NCBI RefSeq assembly: GCF_028736925.1
Contig: NZ_JAQZAT010000018.1
Coordinates: forward strand, 35,402-99,401
Direction: 5' to 3'
Length of the DNA: 64,000 nt
Source of the DNA: Flavivirga sp. 57AJ16
GTDB taxonomy: Bacteria; Bacteroidota; Bacteroidia; Flavobacteriales; Flavobacteriaceae
Shown: one piece after another, positions 7,585 through 16,721 of the stretch
How positions within the stretch are numbered: position 1 is the stretch's first letter
Layout of the letters: the number at the start of each line of letters is the position of its first letter
Notes under the pieces: model-generated
What the model was told of the DNA's origin: nothing
The model's database searches: none
Seen by the model: the letters and a program-made list of their open reading frames with translations, nothing else
Translations under genes and position numbers: made by a program

Positions 7585-9012
7585 TTAGTTGCCATAAATA
7601 CTAATTTCTGCCAGATGAGTAAAATTATTTGGACCTTCTATAGCAATATACTTTACATACCTTCCTTTAGTAAATGCAGCAGCCGTAGCAGTATAGGCAT
7701 TGTCATTTTCTAATTTAGCATTAAGTGCTGCTACCATATTAAAGGATATGCCATCGCTACTCACCCAAAATTCATGAACAGTAGCTCCGCGATCATCACC
7801 CCCTCTTCTATATATGTCAAAATGAGCAATATCCCTTTCCTCACCTAAATCTATAGTGAAGTGATGTGGGTAACCAGGTGAGGCACCGTCCCATTGAGAA
7901 TGCCAAAATGTACCTGTATCTCCGTCAATAACTGCCGAAACATGCCCATTAACAGGGCCTTCACCATTTGCTTCTTCAGAAGAAAAATCAACAATTGACC
8001 AAGAGGATTTATCAAGCTCCATAATAGGCAGTGGCGTTACCTCAAAATATAAGCTTTTGAAAGCACCGAATAAATTCCCTATTGATATTTTAATGTTTTG
8101 AGTGCCTCCTTCCATGCCTCCTAAAACAAAACTATCAACCGATTCACTTGAAGTTACAGTATTAGATACAGGGTTGCCTCCAACCATTTTTTCAAAAGTT
8201 AAATTTATTTCAACATGGGTTGCGTTTTCCCAACTTACAAGTAGACCGCCTAATATGGGTTCGATAGACATGCTTTCAAATACGGCGTCAATGTTACTTG
8301 GAAAAACAAATGTTTCCCAATCTGAATCAAATTCATCTATAGTGGTTTCATGACCTTCATCATCGGCTGCTATGGGCACATAAAATGTTCTATACATAAT
8401 TGGAGCTGTCATATCAACCTGTTCTAAGACTGTTTCAGATTCATTATTTAAAACAGTATTCACTATCTCGGTTCCACTAAGATTCGTGTATTTAATTTCT
8501 GTAGCTCGTGTTAATTCTGAGGCTATATTAAAATTCACCGTAGCGTTGTCATTTTCATCAACATTAAAACTATTTATTAATCTTGCTTCTAAATTTGATC
8601 TGTAATTTTCTCCATATACAGTTCCAAACACAGTTACTCTAATAGAATTATTACCATTAGAGTCACTTGTATATATTTCAAATTCATAAGATTTCTCTTC
8701 AAGATTTTCAACGATTAATTCAATCATATCAATATCCTCTTCAGATTTAGAATAAGAAAAAACTTGATTATTAGCTTTATTGTCCCAATAAACAGTTATG
8801 GTTTCAACATCGAATGCGTTTGATAAATAACCAGATAATTTAATTCTATTATTACCTGGTAAAGTTTTAACCGAATCTATTTTTGTGGCATATAAAGTTT
8901 CTCCTTCACTAATATATTTTTGATGAAACTCATAAGTATCGTTACAGGAATTTAGCAAACAAATAAATACAGGTAATATCAATATTGCTATATAATATTT
9001 AATTTTTTTCAT
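7585..9012 (-). CDS. surface lipoprotein, DUF4998 plus F5/8-type-C domain
   Basis: This 475-residue lipoprotein has a signal peptide ending at Cys23 (lipobox region LLNSCND). An acidic/polar stretch after the Cys is consistent with display on the cell surface. The N-terminal ~200 residues match the DUF4998 type (ISEGETLYATKIDSV, VFGTVYGENYRSNL). The C-terminal ~140 residues form a discoidin (CBM32-like) fold with FWHSQWD and HHFTIDLGEERDI. Between them lies a ~90-residue beta-rich insert (about 240-330) absent from the right-arm counterpart at 31543-32703. It is the last gene of the left susCD operon, 15 bases after its neighbour. A glycan-binding role is inferred. Confidence 0.75.
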   Translation of the reverse strand: MKKIKYYIAILILPVFICLLNSCNDTYEFHQKYISEGETLYATKIDSVKTLPGNNRIKLSGYLSNAFDVETITVYWDNKANNQVFSYSKSEEDIDMIELIVENLEEKSYEFEIYTSDSNGNNSIRVTVFGTVYGENYRSNLEARLINSFNVDENDNATVNFNIASELTRATEIKYTNLSGTEIVNTVLNNESETVLEQVDMTAPIMYRTFYVPIAADDEGHETTIDEFDSDWETFVFPSNIDAVFESMSIEPILGGLLVSWENATHVEINLTFEKMVGGNPVSNTVTSSESVDSFVLGGMEGGTQNIKISIGNLFGAFKSLYFEVTPLPIMELDKSSWSIVDFSSEEANGEGPVNGHVSAVIDGDTGTFWHSQWDGASPGYPHHFTIDLGEERDIAHFDIYRRGGDDRGATVHEFWVSSDGISFNMVAALNAKLENDNAYTATAAAFTKGRYVKYIAIEGPNNFTHLAEISIYGN

Positions 9013-9027
9013 AATTTGTTTTTTTAT

Positions 9028-10209
9028 TTAATTAACAATACTTCCCCAGAAAGTTATTTCTGCAAAATCTACATATGTAGCACCATCCCAAGTCTCTGTT
9101 ACAGAAAATCGGAAGTATCGTATTTCATTTGGTTCATCAAAAGTATATTCATCACCAGCTTCAAAATGAGCTATATCTTCATCGGTATTGGTGCCAATTG
9201 GTAACCCTGATGGTTTTATAGATTCACATGCTCTTAAAAACATCCAATTGTCAAAGTAGCCATCATTACCAGGAAACTCTTTTGCACCATACAAATTATA
9301 TTTTTTTGGATTTCCATGGTCATATGGCCAACCTCGTCTCATATTAACAACGATTCTGCTCAAAATAACATTTTGACCTAAGTCTACAGAAAAAGTTTGT
9401 GGAAAAGGTTCACCTCCTAAGGTATGTACAATAGTATTTACATCGTCATCATATAAGTGTTCATATCTACCTTCCCATTCGCTCCAATTGTTATCATTGT
9501 TCAAAACAATTTTTACAAACTTGGTTTTGTCTATACGCTCTTCAAATAATGGGGTCAATAATTTATCTGGGGTGTTTGCATAAATAGTGTCCGAAAAATT
9601 ATCGTATCTATCTCGTATCACGGCAGCAAATAAGGTTGGTACAGGTTCATACCCTCTTATGGATGTAGATATTGTTTCTGCCTCAGTATATTGTGTTTTA
9701 ACAATTGTTAATTCCCCATTAGCATCTTCGCCCAGTAATTCTATAGCTACAGGTGTTTTTAATTCGTTAACCCAAGAAAATTTTGCACCTCCAAAATCTT
9801 CTTTTACCTCCATTGTTTCTTGAATGATATAAATGGGAGGTGTTAAAGGGGATCCTTTAACGGTAACAGGGTCGGATAAATTTTCAGATCTATCACCAGA
9901 ATAAAGTTGAATAGTTTTTTCAGATGTATCACCCAGCCCTAAAATTTGAATTTTATTACCAAATTTAGAAGCTTTTACTTCAGCTTCAATACCTTGCGAA
10001 TTTGTATATACTGCCTTAACAAATAAAAGATCATTATCGTTTGGTATGTCGTACGATATGTCAAACCCTCCATTAATAGGAGTTAAAACTATATTCTCTG
10101 GTGGAGATGGTTTTGTGCCATCAGAAGATAATGGTACATGTTCATGTTCTTCGCATGCAAATAATAACGTTAATATTGCTAGCGGTAGTACTAATAATTT
10201 AAATTTCAT
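9028..10209 (-). CDS. surface lipoprotein, DUF4959/DUF5126/DUF5000 type
   Basis: This 393-residue lipoprotein has its lipobox Cys19 in LLFACEEHEH. Segments follow that match the DUF4959 (KPSPPENIVLTPINGGFDISY), DUF5126 (LTPPIYIIQETMEVKEDFGG) and DUF5000 (discoidin-like, SVDLGQNVILSRIVVNMRRG) families. Such proteins accompany SusC/SusD pairs and are thought to bind glycan at the surface. It lies 21 bases downstream of the susD-like gene. The right arm has a paralogue at 30249-31496 with the same domain order. Confidence 0.75.
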   Translation of the reverse strand: MKFKLLVLPLAILTLLFACEEHEHVPLSSDGTKPSPPENIVLTPINGGFDISYDIPNDNDLLFVKAVYTNSQGIEAEVKASKFGNKIQILGLGDTSEKTIQLYSGDRSENLSDPVTVKGSPLTPPIYIIQETMEVKEDFGGAKFSWVNELKTPVAIELLGEDANGELTIVKTQYTEAETISTSIRGYEPVPTLFAAVIRDRYDNFSDTIYANTPDKLLTPLFEERIDKTKFVKIVLNNDNNWSEWEGRYEHLYDDDVNTIVHTLGGEPFPQTFSVDLGQNVILSRIVVNMRRGWPYDHGNPKKYNLYGAKEFPGNDGYFDNWMFLRACESIKPSGLPIGTNTDEDIAHFEAGDEYTFDEPNEIRYFRFSVTETWDGATYVDFAEITFWGSIVN

Positions 10210-10230
10210 AATCTTAATTTTTTTAGTTAA

Positions 10231-12123
10231 TTACCATCCTGGATTTTGGATTATACTAGGTGTTCTTATTATTTCATTTTCTGGTATTGGCCATAAATAA
10301 TCTCTTTCGGAATATGTTGGGTTATATAACGTAATAGGGGTATAATAGTCTATTGCTAAATTTTCGCGAACATTCCATCCTCTTATGGGCTTGTTCATGT
10401 ATTCTTTTGTTAGCTTCCACCTTCTTAAATCCCAAAATCTGGCACCTTCAAAAGATAATTCTATCATTCTCTCTTGTTGTATTATTTCCCTCATGCCCGA
10501 TTTAGTCAAAGGTTTTGTTGGATTATTACAAAAAGAAGCGCTCCAGCTGTCTAAAACTGATTGAAGTCCAGCTCTTTCACGAATTAAATCGATATATTCA
10601 TAAACTTCCGCATCTGGTGTTGCCTTTACTTCATTTAAAGCTTCTGCATAATATAAATATAAATCTGCTAAACGAATAATAGGGAAAGAATATCTTACTT
10701 GTGAAAAGTTGTTTCCTCCTGTAACTTGGGTTTCGATATTTACCAGTTTTTTTGCCCAATACCCAGTTACAGAGTATTGATTCGGGTTAAATATAGATGC
10801 AAACTCTCCATATCGGCCATGTATATACCAAGGGTCTTCATCTGTTCCGTCTTTGCCGTTTCCAAACCAAACACCTCTATCAAATGCCAAATCAGCATAA
10901 AAACGAGTTTCTCTATCAAAATTTAAAATGGCGGTTTCCTCACCTATTTCGATAAGATATTTATCATCATTATCTGCTGTTCTTACCTTAAATCTATTAG
11001 AATAATCATAAGTAACATCTTCATTAATTGGAATTCCATTTTTTGAGTAATACAATTCAGCCATTCTTATGGTAGGAGCGTGACGTGAGTTTGTAGGGCT
11101 ATTTACATAACTGTACAATCGTGGTATTGATGTGTTTTGAATACCCCATGTATCGTTAGTGCTACCCCAAATAATCTCTGGATTCCATTTATCTGTCACT
11201 CTACCTCTTAACGTTGCTTTTAACAGTGTTACATCCGATTGTGGGAAAGGGTTGGCATAATCAGATTTTTGATATAACCTCATGCCTGCTTGATGGCATA
11301 AATCAATGGCTTCTTTTGTAGCTGTAGCTGCTGTTTGCCATTTCTCTGCATCATAAGTTTGTGGAAAGAAAGGTTCACCATTTTCATTTAAAAAATTGGC
11401 ATAGACTGAATTGCCATTAAAAAGAGGGCTAGCTTGAGCCATTAAAATCCTCGCTTTTATTGATGCTGCAATAGGTTTTGTAACTCTTCCCAATTCTTCC
11501 GATTCATTTTGTAAAAGTAAAGGCAAGTCTTCCATGGCTTCATCAATTAAATCTACAATAAAAGTAAATGTTTCATCTATTTTATCTCTTCTTGGTGCTG
11601 GAGCATCTGGTATATCCTGAATAGGTTCTAGTTCATTATTGATTACTATTGGTCCATACATTTGCAATAGATAAAAATGGTAATAAGCCTTTAAGAACTT
11701 AACTTCAGCACGCCACTGATTCTTTTCATATTCGTCCATGCCTTGAACTTTTCCAATATTTTCCAAGAAAATATTACTATTTCTAATGGCCACGTATAAA
11801 TCTCCAGTACCTCTACCTTCCCATTTATTATAAGCTGGAGAAGTCACGCTTTGAAATCCTTGCGCAATTATTGGTCCAGGTCTCCAATCTTCAGATTCAG
11901 GCCACCAAACCTCATCTATTGCAGATATAGCAGGGTTGTTCTCATCGCCTGGAGCAGGTATAGCCCTATAAACAGTATATAAAAATTTTTGTGCATTAAA
12001 CCTATCAGAGAAAGCATTATCAAGTACTGCCACATTATCGGGAACGACATCTAGATAATCATTTTCGCATGATAAGAGTATACTTGAAATTATAATTACA
12101 GATATACATATATATTTTTTCAT
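10231..12123 (-). CDS. SusD/RagB-family starch-binding-like lipoprotein (left arm)
   Basis: This 630-residue outer-membrane lipoprotein has lipobox Cys19 in ILLSCENDYLDVVPDN, where the DYLDVVP motif is typical of SusD proteins. Helical repeat regions follow (for example NQWRAEVKFLKAYYHFYLLQ). The C-terminal RagB/SusD motif includes RMIELSFEGARFWDLRRWKL and ends in PSIIQNPGW. SusD lids the SusC channel and binds glycan oligosaccharides. It is 12 bases after its susC partner. Its paralogue is at 28350-30233. Confidence 0.93.
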   Translation of the reverse strand: MKKYICISVIIISSILLSCENDYLDVVPDNVAVLDNAFSDRFNAQKFLYTVYRAIPAPGDENNPAISAIDEVWWPESEDWRPGPIIAQGFQSVTSPAYNKWEGRGTGDLYVAIRNSNIFLENIGKVQGMDEYEKNQWRAEVKFLKAYYHFYLLQMYGPIVINNELEPIQDIPDAPAPRRDKIDETFTFIVDLIDEAMEDLPLLLQNESEELGRVTKPIAASIKARILMAQASPLFNGNSVYANFLNENGEPFFPQTYDAEKWQTAATATKEAIDLCHQAGMRLYQKSDYANPFPQSDVTLLKATLRGRVTDKWNPEIIWGSTNDTWGIQNTSIPRLYSYVNSPTNSRHAPTIRMAELYYSKNGIPINEDVTYDYSNRFKVRTADNDDKYLIEIGEETAILNFDRETRFYADLAFDRGVWFGNGKDGTDEDPWYIHGRYGEFASIFNPNQYSVTGYWAKKLVNIETQVTGGNNFSQVRYSFPIIRLADLYLYYAEALNEVKATPDAEVYEYIDLIRERAGLQSVLDSWSASFCNNPTKPLTKSGMREIIQQERMIELSFEGARFWDLRRWKLTKEYMNKPIRGWNVRENLAIDYYTPITLYNPTYSERDYLWPIPENEIIRTPSIIQNPGW

Positions 12124-12135
12124 AGTTTTAATTTT

Positions 12136-15100
12136 TTAAAGTGAAACATTTACACCTAAGTTAAATACTCGTTGATTAGGGTACTCCAACCCATTACCTG
12201 CCAATTCGGGATCCCATAATTTAAATTTGCTTAAAACAAATAAATTTGTACCAGAAGCATAAAATCTAACCTTATTCATTCTCCATTTAGAAACTATTTT
12301 ATCGGAAAGGCTATAGCCGATTTCTGCTTGTTTTAACCTTAAAAAAGCACCATCTTGCATAAACCATGTATTGCGAACAAAATTATTTTCTAAACGCTCT
12401 GGAGAAAGTCTTGGCCATAAAGCATAACTGTTTCTGTTTGTTTCTGACCAATAATCATCTGCGATTGCCTTTAAAAGCTGACGTTGTTGCCAAAATGGAA
12501 TGATATAATCGTTAGGGTCTGAGTTTGCAATTCCATTAGAAGTATTGAGCCAAAAAGTAGAGTTTGCTGCACCTTGGAAAAAGCATGATATATCGAAACC
12601 CTTAAATCCTGCAGATATTCCTATACCATATACAATCTCTGGGCGTGAAGGATTCCCAATTGGTACTTGGTCTAATCCAGTAATACGTCCATCGCCGTTA
12701 ATATCTTTATATTTTATATCACCTCCGGAGTATTCTCCAAACTGTTCGGGTGAATTATTTACTTCGTTTTGATCAATAAACAATCGTTCTGCTATATAGC
12801 CCCATTGTTGATCTATAGGTTGGCCAATACGAGATAACCAGGGTGTTTCTGAATAATCTGGTTCATCAATTTTTGTGATCTTATTTGTTGCATACGTATA
12901 GTTTCCTCTTGCCTGAATCCAAGCCCCACTGCTAAATGCTTTTGTATACACTATCGATCCATCAATACCACTACTTTTAGCCTCTCCTATATTTGCTTTT
13001 ACTCCAGACTGTAACCCTAATGTTGAAGGTAGAACGCGATCCCATAAAATATCTGCTCTTTTTTCACTAAAAATATCTACATTAATGTCTAAATCATTAA
13101 ATAAACCTAATTCAATACCAAAATTGAATTTTTTAGCTGTTTCCCATGTTATTTGATCATTTCCATAACGCCGAATTTCAACACCATTTTGAGAGTTATC
13201 AAAATCTTCGCCAAATGTATAACCATCTGCATTCATCTCCACTCTTGATAAATAAAAGAATCTGTCATCTGCACTGCCAATTTGATCGTTTCCAACCAAT
13301 CCATAAGAGGTTTTAAGCTTTAAATTTGTAATAATGTTTTCGGTTCCTTTCATAAATTTTTCATCAGAGACCATCCAACCTATTGCAAGTGATGGGAAGA
13401 AGCCCCAACGTTCATTTTTTGCAAACCTTTCGGAACCATTATATCCAAAGTTCCATTCGAAAAAATACTTTTGATCGTATGCATAAGTCAGACGACCCGA
13501 CAAACCCATATTTCTATAAGGTAATGATTTTTCTAAATTTCTGGAATCATTTTCCGGTAAGGAAGCTAACCTGTTATTTAAAGTAAATACCGCTAAACCG
13601 GATATTGTATTTTTTTCGTCAAAATCTTTAAAATAAGTTAATCTCGACTCAGCATATGTAGTTGAAGCACTATATCTATCTCTTTGGTTAAAGTCTAAAT
13701 ACTCCGTACCACTTTCTTCATTTAAAGGTGTTAATGCAATCCCTCCATTAATTAAATCTTCACGTGCTGAATAAAAGTAAGGATTGTAGGCCCTATCGAC
13801 TTGATAAGATGATTCTTTTGTTGTGTTAAACATAAATTGAAAATCCAACCCATTAGTTAAAAAATCCAAATCTTGGGAAATTTGTACTTGAGCAATAAGT
13901 TTTGTGCGTGTTCCTTCTGTATATCCAGCCACCATGTCTGCATACGGATTTAAATAAGATGGACCACCATCTGCGCTATCGCTATAATTTCCAAATAAAA
14001 CATGATTAGTAAATTCGTACTCGCCTTCATTAGCATAATACGGCCTAAATAAAACAGGGTTAGCTCGCATCACGCGTTTATACGTTTCTGTTCCACCTTG
14101 TCTAGGACCATTGAAATCGTCAGAATTAAGATTGAAACTCAATTTCAATTCAGTTGTTTCGGTTAAATCTAAATTAATATTAGAGCGTACATTATATTGC
14201 TTGTACTTAATATTATTATTAAATTCATTATCGTCAGGTACTTTTAAGATACCATTATCTTGACTACCTGCTAAAGAGACATAATAACGCGCTTTTTGAC
14301 CACCACCATTCATACTAAAATTAAAACGGTTATTTACTGTATAATCTTTAAATAACGTGTTATACCAGTCTGTAGTTGGGTATAAAATAGGATCGGCTCC
14401 AGCTTCAGTTTTAGCTATTTTTTCTAAAGAATATGGTAATATTGCTAACGGATCACGTGTTCTAACAGCTTCATTACCCATTTTCATATAGGTAATAGGG
14501 TCTGCCAATTCAATGTCTTTTGTTGGCATAGAAAATGAAGTTTCAAATCTTCCTGAAAATTTCACCTTGCCTTGTGTACCTTCTTTTGTGGTAACATAAA
14601 TGACGCCATTGGCACCTCTTGCACCATATAAAGCTGTTGCAGAGGCATCCTTCATAATTGAGAAAGAATCGATATCATCAGGTTGGAGTCTTCTAAGATC
14701 ATCAATGGTTAATTCAACGCCATCAATAAGAATCAATGGGCTTGAACCATAACCAAATGTGGCAACACCCCTTACAAAGAACTCTGCATTATCATTTCCT
14801 GGCTCACCCCCTCTTTGGTAAGAGATTAAACCAGGTATTCTACCTGCAAGTGCTGTGGTTAAATTACTTGAAGGAATTTTGAGTTCAGATGGTTTCACGG
14901 TGCTAATTGAAGAAATCACACTCTTTTTTGTTTGTTCACCAAAACTTACCAAAACAATTTCATCCAAGCTATTTAGGTCAACTTCTAAAGTAATATTGAT
15001 TGTAGTTTGATCTCCAATAGTTAACTCTTTGTCTTTGTAGCCAACATAGGAAATCACTAAAATGTCAGTACTTTTTGCTGTTATGGTATAATTGCCATCA

Positions 15101-15264
15101 AAATCAGCAGCTTGTCCGTTGGTAGTACCTTTAACAATAATAGAGGCTCCGGGTAAAGGCAGGCCATTCTCGTCTGAAATAGTTCCTGTGACGATTTTTT
15201 TTTGCGTTTGGGCATGAGCTAGCCCAAATACAAAAATTAATAAACAGATTGTAACTTTTCTCAT
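12136..15264 (-). CDS. SusC/RagA-family TonB-dependent transporter (left arm)
   Basis: This 1042-residue outer-membrane transporter has a signal peptide ending in FGLAHAQ. A carboxypeptidase-regulatory-like domain follows (about 25-110, GTISDENGLPLPGASIIVKG), then the TonB-box-like segment DEIVLVSFGEQ, a plug domain (ALYGARGANGVIYVTTKEG near 210-230) and a long barrel ending FNLGVNVSL. It imports glycan oligosaccharides with the downstream SusD. It has no N-terminal STN domain, unlike the right-arm SusC, so it should not signal to a FecR protein by that route. The barrel and plug are clearly paralogous to 24857-28333. Confidence 0.93.
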   Translation of the reverse strand: MRKVTICLLIFVFGLAHAQTQKKIVTGTISDENGLPLPGASIIVKGTTNGQAADFDGNYTITAKSTDILVISYVGYKDKELTIGDQTTINITLEVDLNSLDEIVLVSFGEQTKKSVISSISTVKPSELKIPSSNLTTALAGRIPGLISYQRGGEPGNDNAEFFVRGVATFGYGSSPLILIDGVELTIDDLRRLQPDDIDSFSIMKDASATALYGARGANGVIYVTTKEGTQGKVKFSGRFETSFSMPTKDIELADPITYMKMGNEAVRTRDPLAILPYSLEKIAKTEAGADPILYPTTDWYNTLFKDYTVNNRFNFSMNGGGQKARYYVSLAGSQDNGILKVPDDNEFNNNIKYKQYNVRSNINLDLTETTELKLSFNLNSDDFNGPRQGGTETYKRVMRANPVLFRPYYANEGEYEFTNHVLFGNYSDSADGGPSYLNPYADMVAGYTEGTRTKLIAQVQISQDLDFLTNGLDFQFMFNTTKESSYQVDRAYNPYFYSAREDLINGGIALTPLNEESGTEYLDFNQRDRYSASTTYAESRLTYFKDFDEKNTISGLAVFTLNNRLASLPENDSRNLEKSLPYRNMGLSGRLTYAYDQKYFFEWNFGYNGSERFAKNERWGFFPSLAIGWMVSDEKFMKGTENIITNLKLKTSYGLVGNDQIGSADDRFFYLSRVEMNADGYTFGEDFDNSQNGVEIRRYGNDQITWETAKKFNFGIELGLFNDLDINVDIFSEKRADILWDRVLPSTLGLQSGVKANIGEAKSSGIDGSIVYTKAFSSGAWIQARGNYTYATNKITKIDEPDYSETPWLSRIGQPIDQQWGYIAERLFIDQNEVNNSPEQFGEYSGGDIKYKDINGDGRITGLDQVPIGNPSRPEIVYGIGISAGFKGFDISCFFQGAANSTFWLNTSNGIANSDPNDYIIPFWQQRQLLKAIADDYWSETNRNSYALWPRLSPERLENNFVRNTWFMQDGAFLRLKQAEIGYSLSDKIVSKWRMNKVRFYASGTNLFVLSKFKLWDPELAGNGLEYPNQRVFNLGVNVSL

Positions 15265-15393
15265 AAATTTAGTTTTAGTTAGTTTAATTAGTTTTTATTC
15301 TCCTCTTTGGAAATATGAGAGGTCGTCCAGTTTACTTAGAATGAGTAAGTACACTTAATTTAAGAGAAGAAGATTGTTGTTGAAATAGAAATT

Positions 15394-15556
15394 ATACCAA
15401 TTAAGAATTAAAATACGCAATTCAAACTCATTTATTAATTCGTTTTATCACTTTGCTCATCATTTCCATAGCTTAGGCTATGCAAATAACACGCAGCTGG
15501 CAAAAACAAATAAGCAATGTCGTTTTCTGTAGCTCATTTTAATTCATAATTGGTAT
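15394..15556 (+). mobile_element. MITE-like element family A, copy 2
   Basis: This 163-bp copy begins ATACCAATTAAGAATTAAAA and ends TTTTAATTCATAATTGGTAT. It lies in the presumed leader of the left susC gene, in the opposite orientation to the copy at 3430. The right edge continues TACTT, as in four of the five related copies. Confidence 0.75.
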
Positions 15557-15788
15557 TACTTTGGAAAAACATAGTTTTACCTAAAGAGACAAAAGCAGTT
15601 ATTCCTTTGGTTTAATAGAGTAGTTTTTTCATAAATGTCTTAAAAGTTAGTTAGTTAGTTGTAGTTTATACAAATCTAGTAAAACGTTTTAGTTAATAAA
15701 AAAAAATTAATGCTTTTTTATAAAAGTATTTATAAATCATACAGATTGAATGAGAGAAAAACCGTATGCGGTTTTTCTGTTTTAATTA

Positions 15789-15820
15789 TTTGAAGTAAAA
15801 AAATATTAATTATACCTTTG
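15789..15820 (+). promoter_or_regulatory. flavobacterial promoter driving an IS982-type remnant
   Basis: TTTG (15789-15792), 20 bases, then TACCTTTG (15813-15820) match the Bacteroidota -33/-7 consensus. It lies 50 bases before the first ATG of the transposase remnant, so it is probably the old IS promoter. Confidence 0.5.
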
Positions 15821-15869
15821 TTAAGATTCTGATATTAAGGGTTTTAAAATTTTATAACAACCAATATCT

Positions 15870-16231
15870 ATGTCAAATATTTTGAAAAATTATTTTAGAG
15901 TTTTAGACGTTATAAATTCTTTAAATTGTAAATTAGAGAATAAATTGGATGTTGGTAAAAAATAAAAAATGTCTGATCCAGAAGTAGTTGTATTAAGTCT
16001 AATAGCTGAATTTATGTCTATTGATAGTGAAAACTTCTTATTTAAAGAGAGTAACAAGCAACAAATCCCTAATTTAATTTAAGCGAAGTCAGTTCAATAA
16101 AAGAAGAAGATATTACAAAAGCAGAAGTTCACGACGTTTATTTTTTGAAAAACATAAAACAACAAATATTTGATTGCGTGTTACTTGGGGTAGATGTTGC
16201 TTATTGCAAAGCATTACTTATCATTTCCTAA
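15870..16231 (+). pseudogene. IS982-family transposase remnant
   Basis: From the ATG at 15870 a frame with one internal TAA (15963-15965) encodes segments such as MSDPEVVVLSLIAEFMSIDS and ends at 16082. In another frame, 16083-16231 continues with AEVHDVYFLKNIKQQIFDC VLLG, which resembles the VHD-(x)-LK...LLGDKGY part of IS982 transposases. The middle of the gene is missing and the catalytic region is degraded, so it is inactive. Confidence 0.6.
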
Positions 16232-16256
16232 AACTATTTTTTAGAAATTCAAAACC

Positions 16257-16492
16257 ATTAGTGTCCGACTAAAGACGTAAGACCGCTTCGCTATTGGAAC
16301 CAAGAACAAGGACTTGATTGTAACTAACTGACAAACAGATACACCACTATTGTTTTACTTCCTGAAACCTAAATATTTATTGATTGTTTTTACTTGTATT
16401 AAAAGCAAGGCGTCTAATCTGTAATGCTTTTACAAATACTATTATAGATGGGCTTCAAATAAAAGCCAATAGCTTTAATCGGACAACAATAA
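16257..16492. mobile_element. MITE-like element family C, copy 2
   Basis: This copy is nearly identical to 5931-6168: CATTAGTGTCCGACTAAAGA at the left and TTTAATCGGACAACAATAAT at the right. It has substitutions but almost no length change. It lies 26 bases past the IS982-type remnant. The remaining spacer to 16721 shows nothing I recognise. Confidence 0.7.
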
Positions 16493-16721
16493 TTTTAAAT
16501 AAAGTCTAGTTATTTCCAGTTTGGTTTTAAGTCATATTTTAAATATAATTTTTAGCATAAATCGATTTAATTAATAATATTAGCAGAATTTATTAAAGAA
16601 ATAAAAAACTAGAACGTCTCTATAAGTCGTTTCAAAAAAGATGCTTGTTCTTTTTTTATGAGCCCAACCATTGATTCTAAAGTAATTCGAGTTTAAATAT
16701 AAACGACATAAAATTTAAAAC

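Noticed and set aside
15671..15678. Minus-strand -7 box (TAGATTTG) for the left susC
   Set aside because: No TTG at the right distance, and it lies about 400 bases upstream of the gene; too weak to call.
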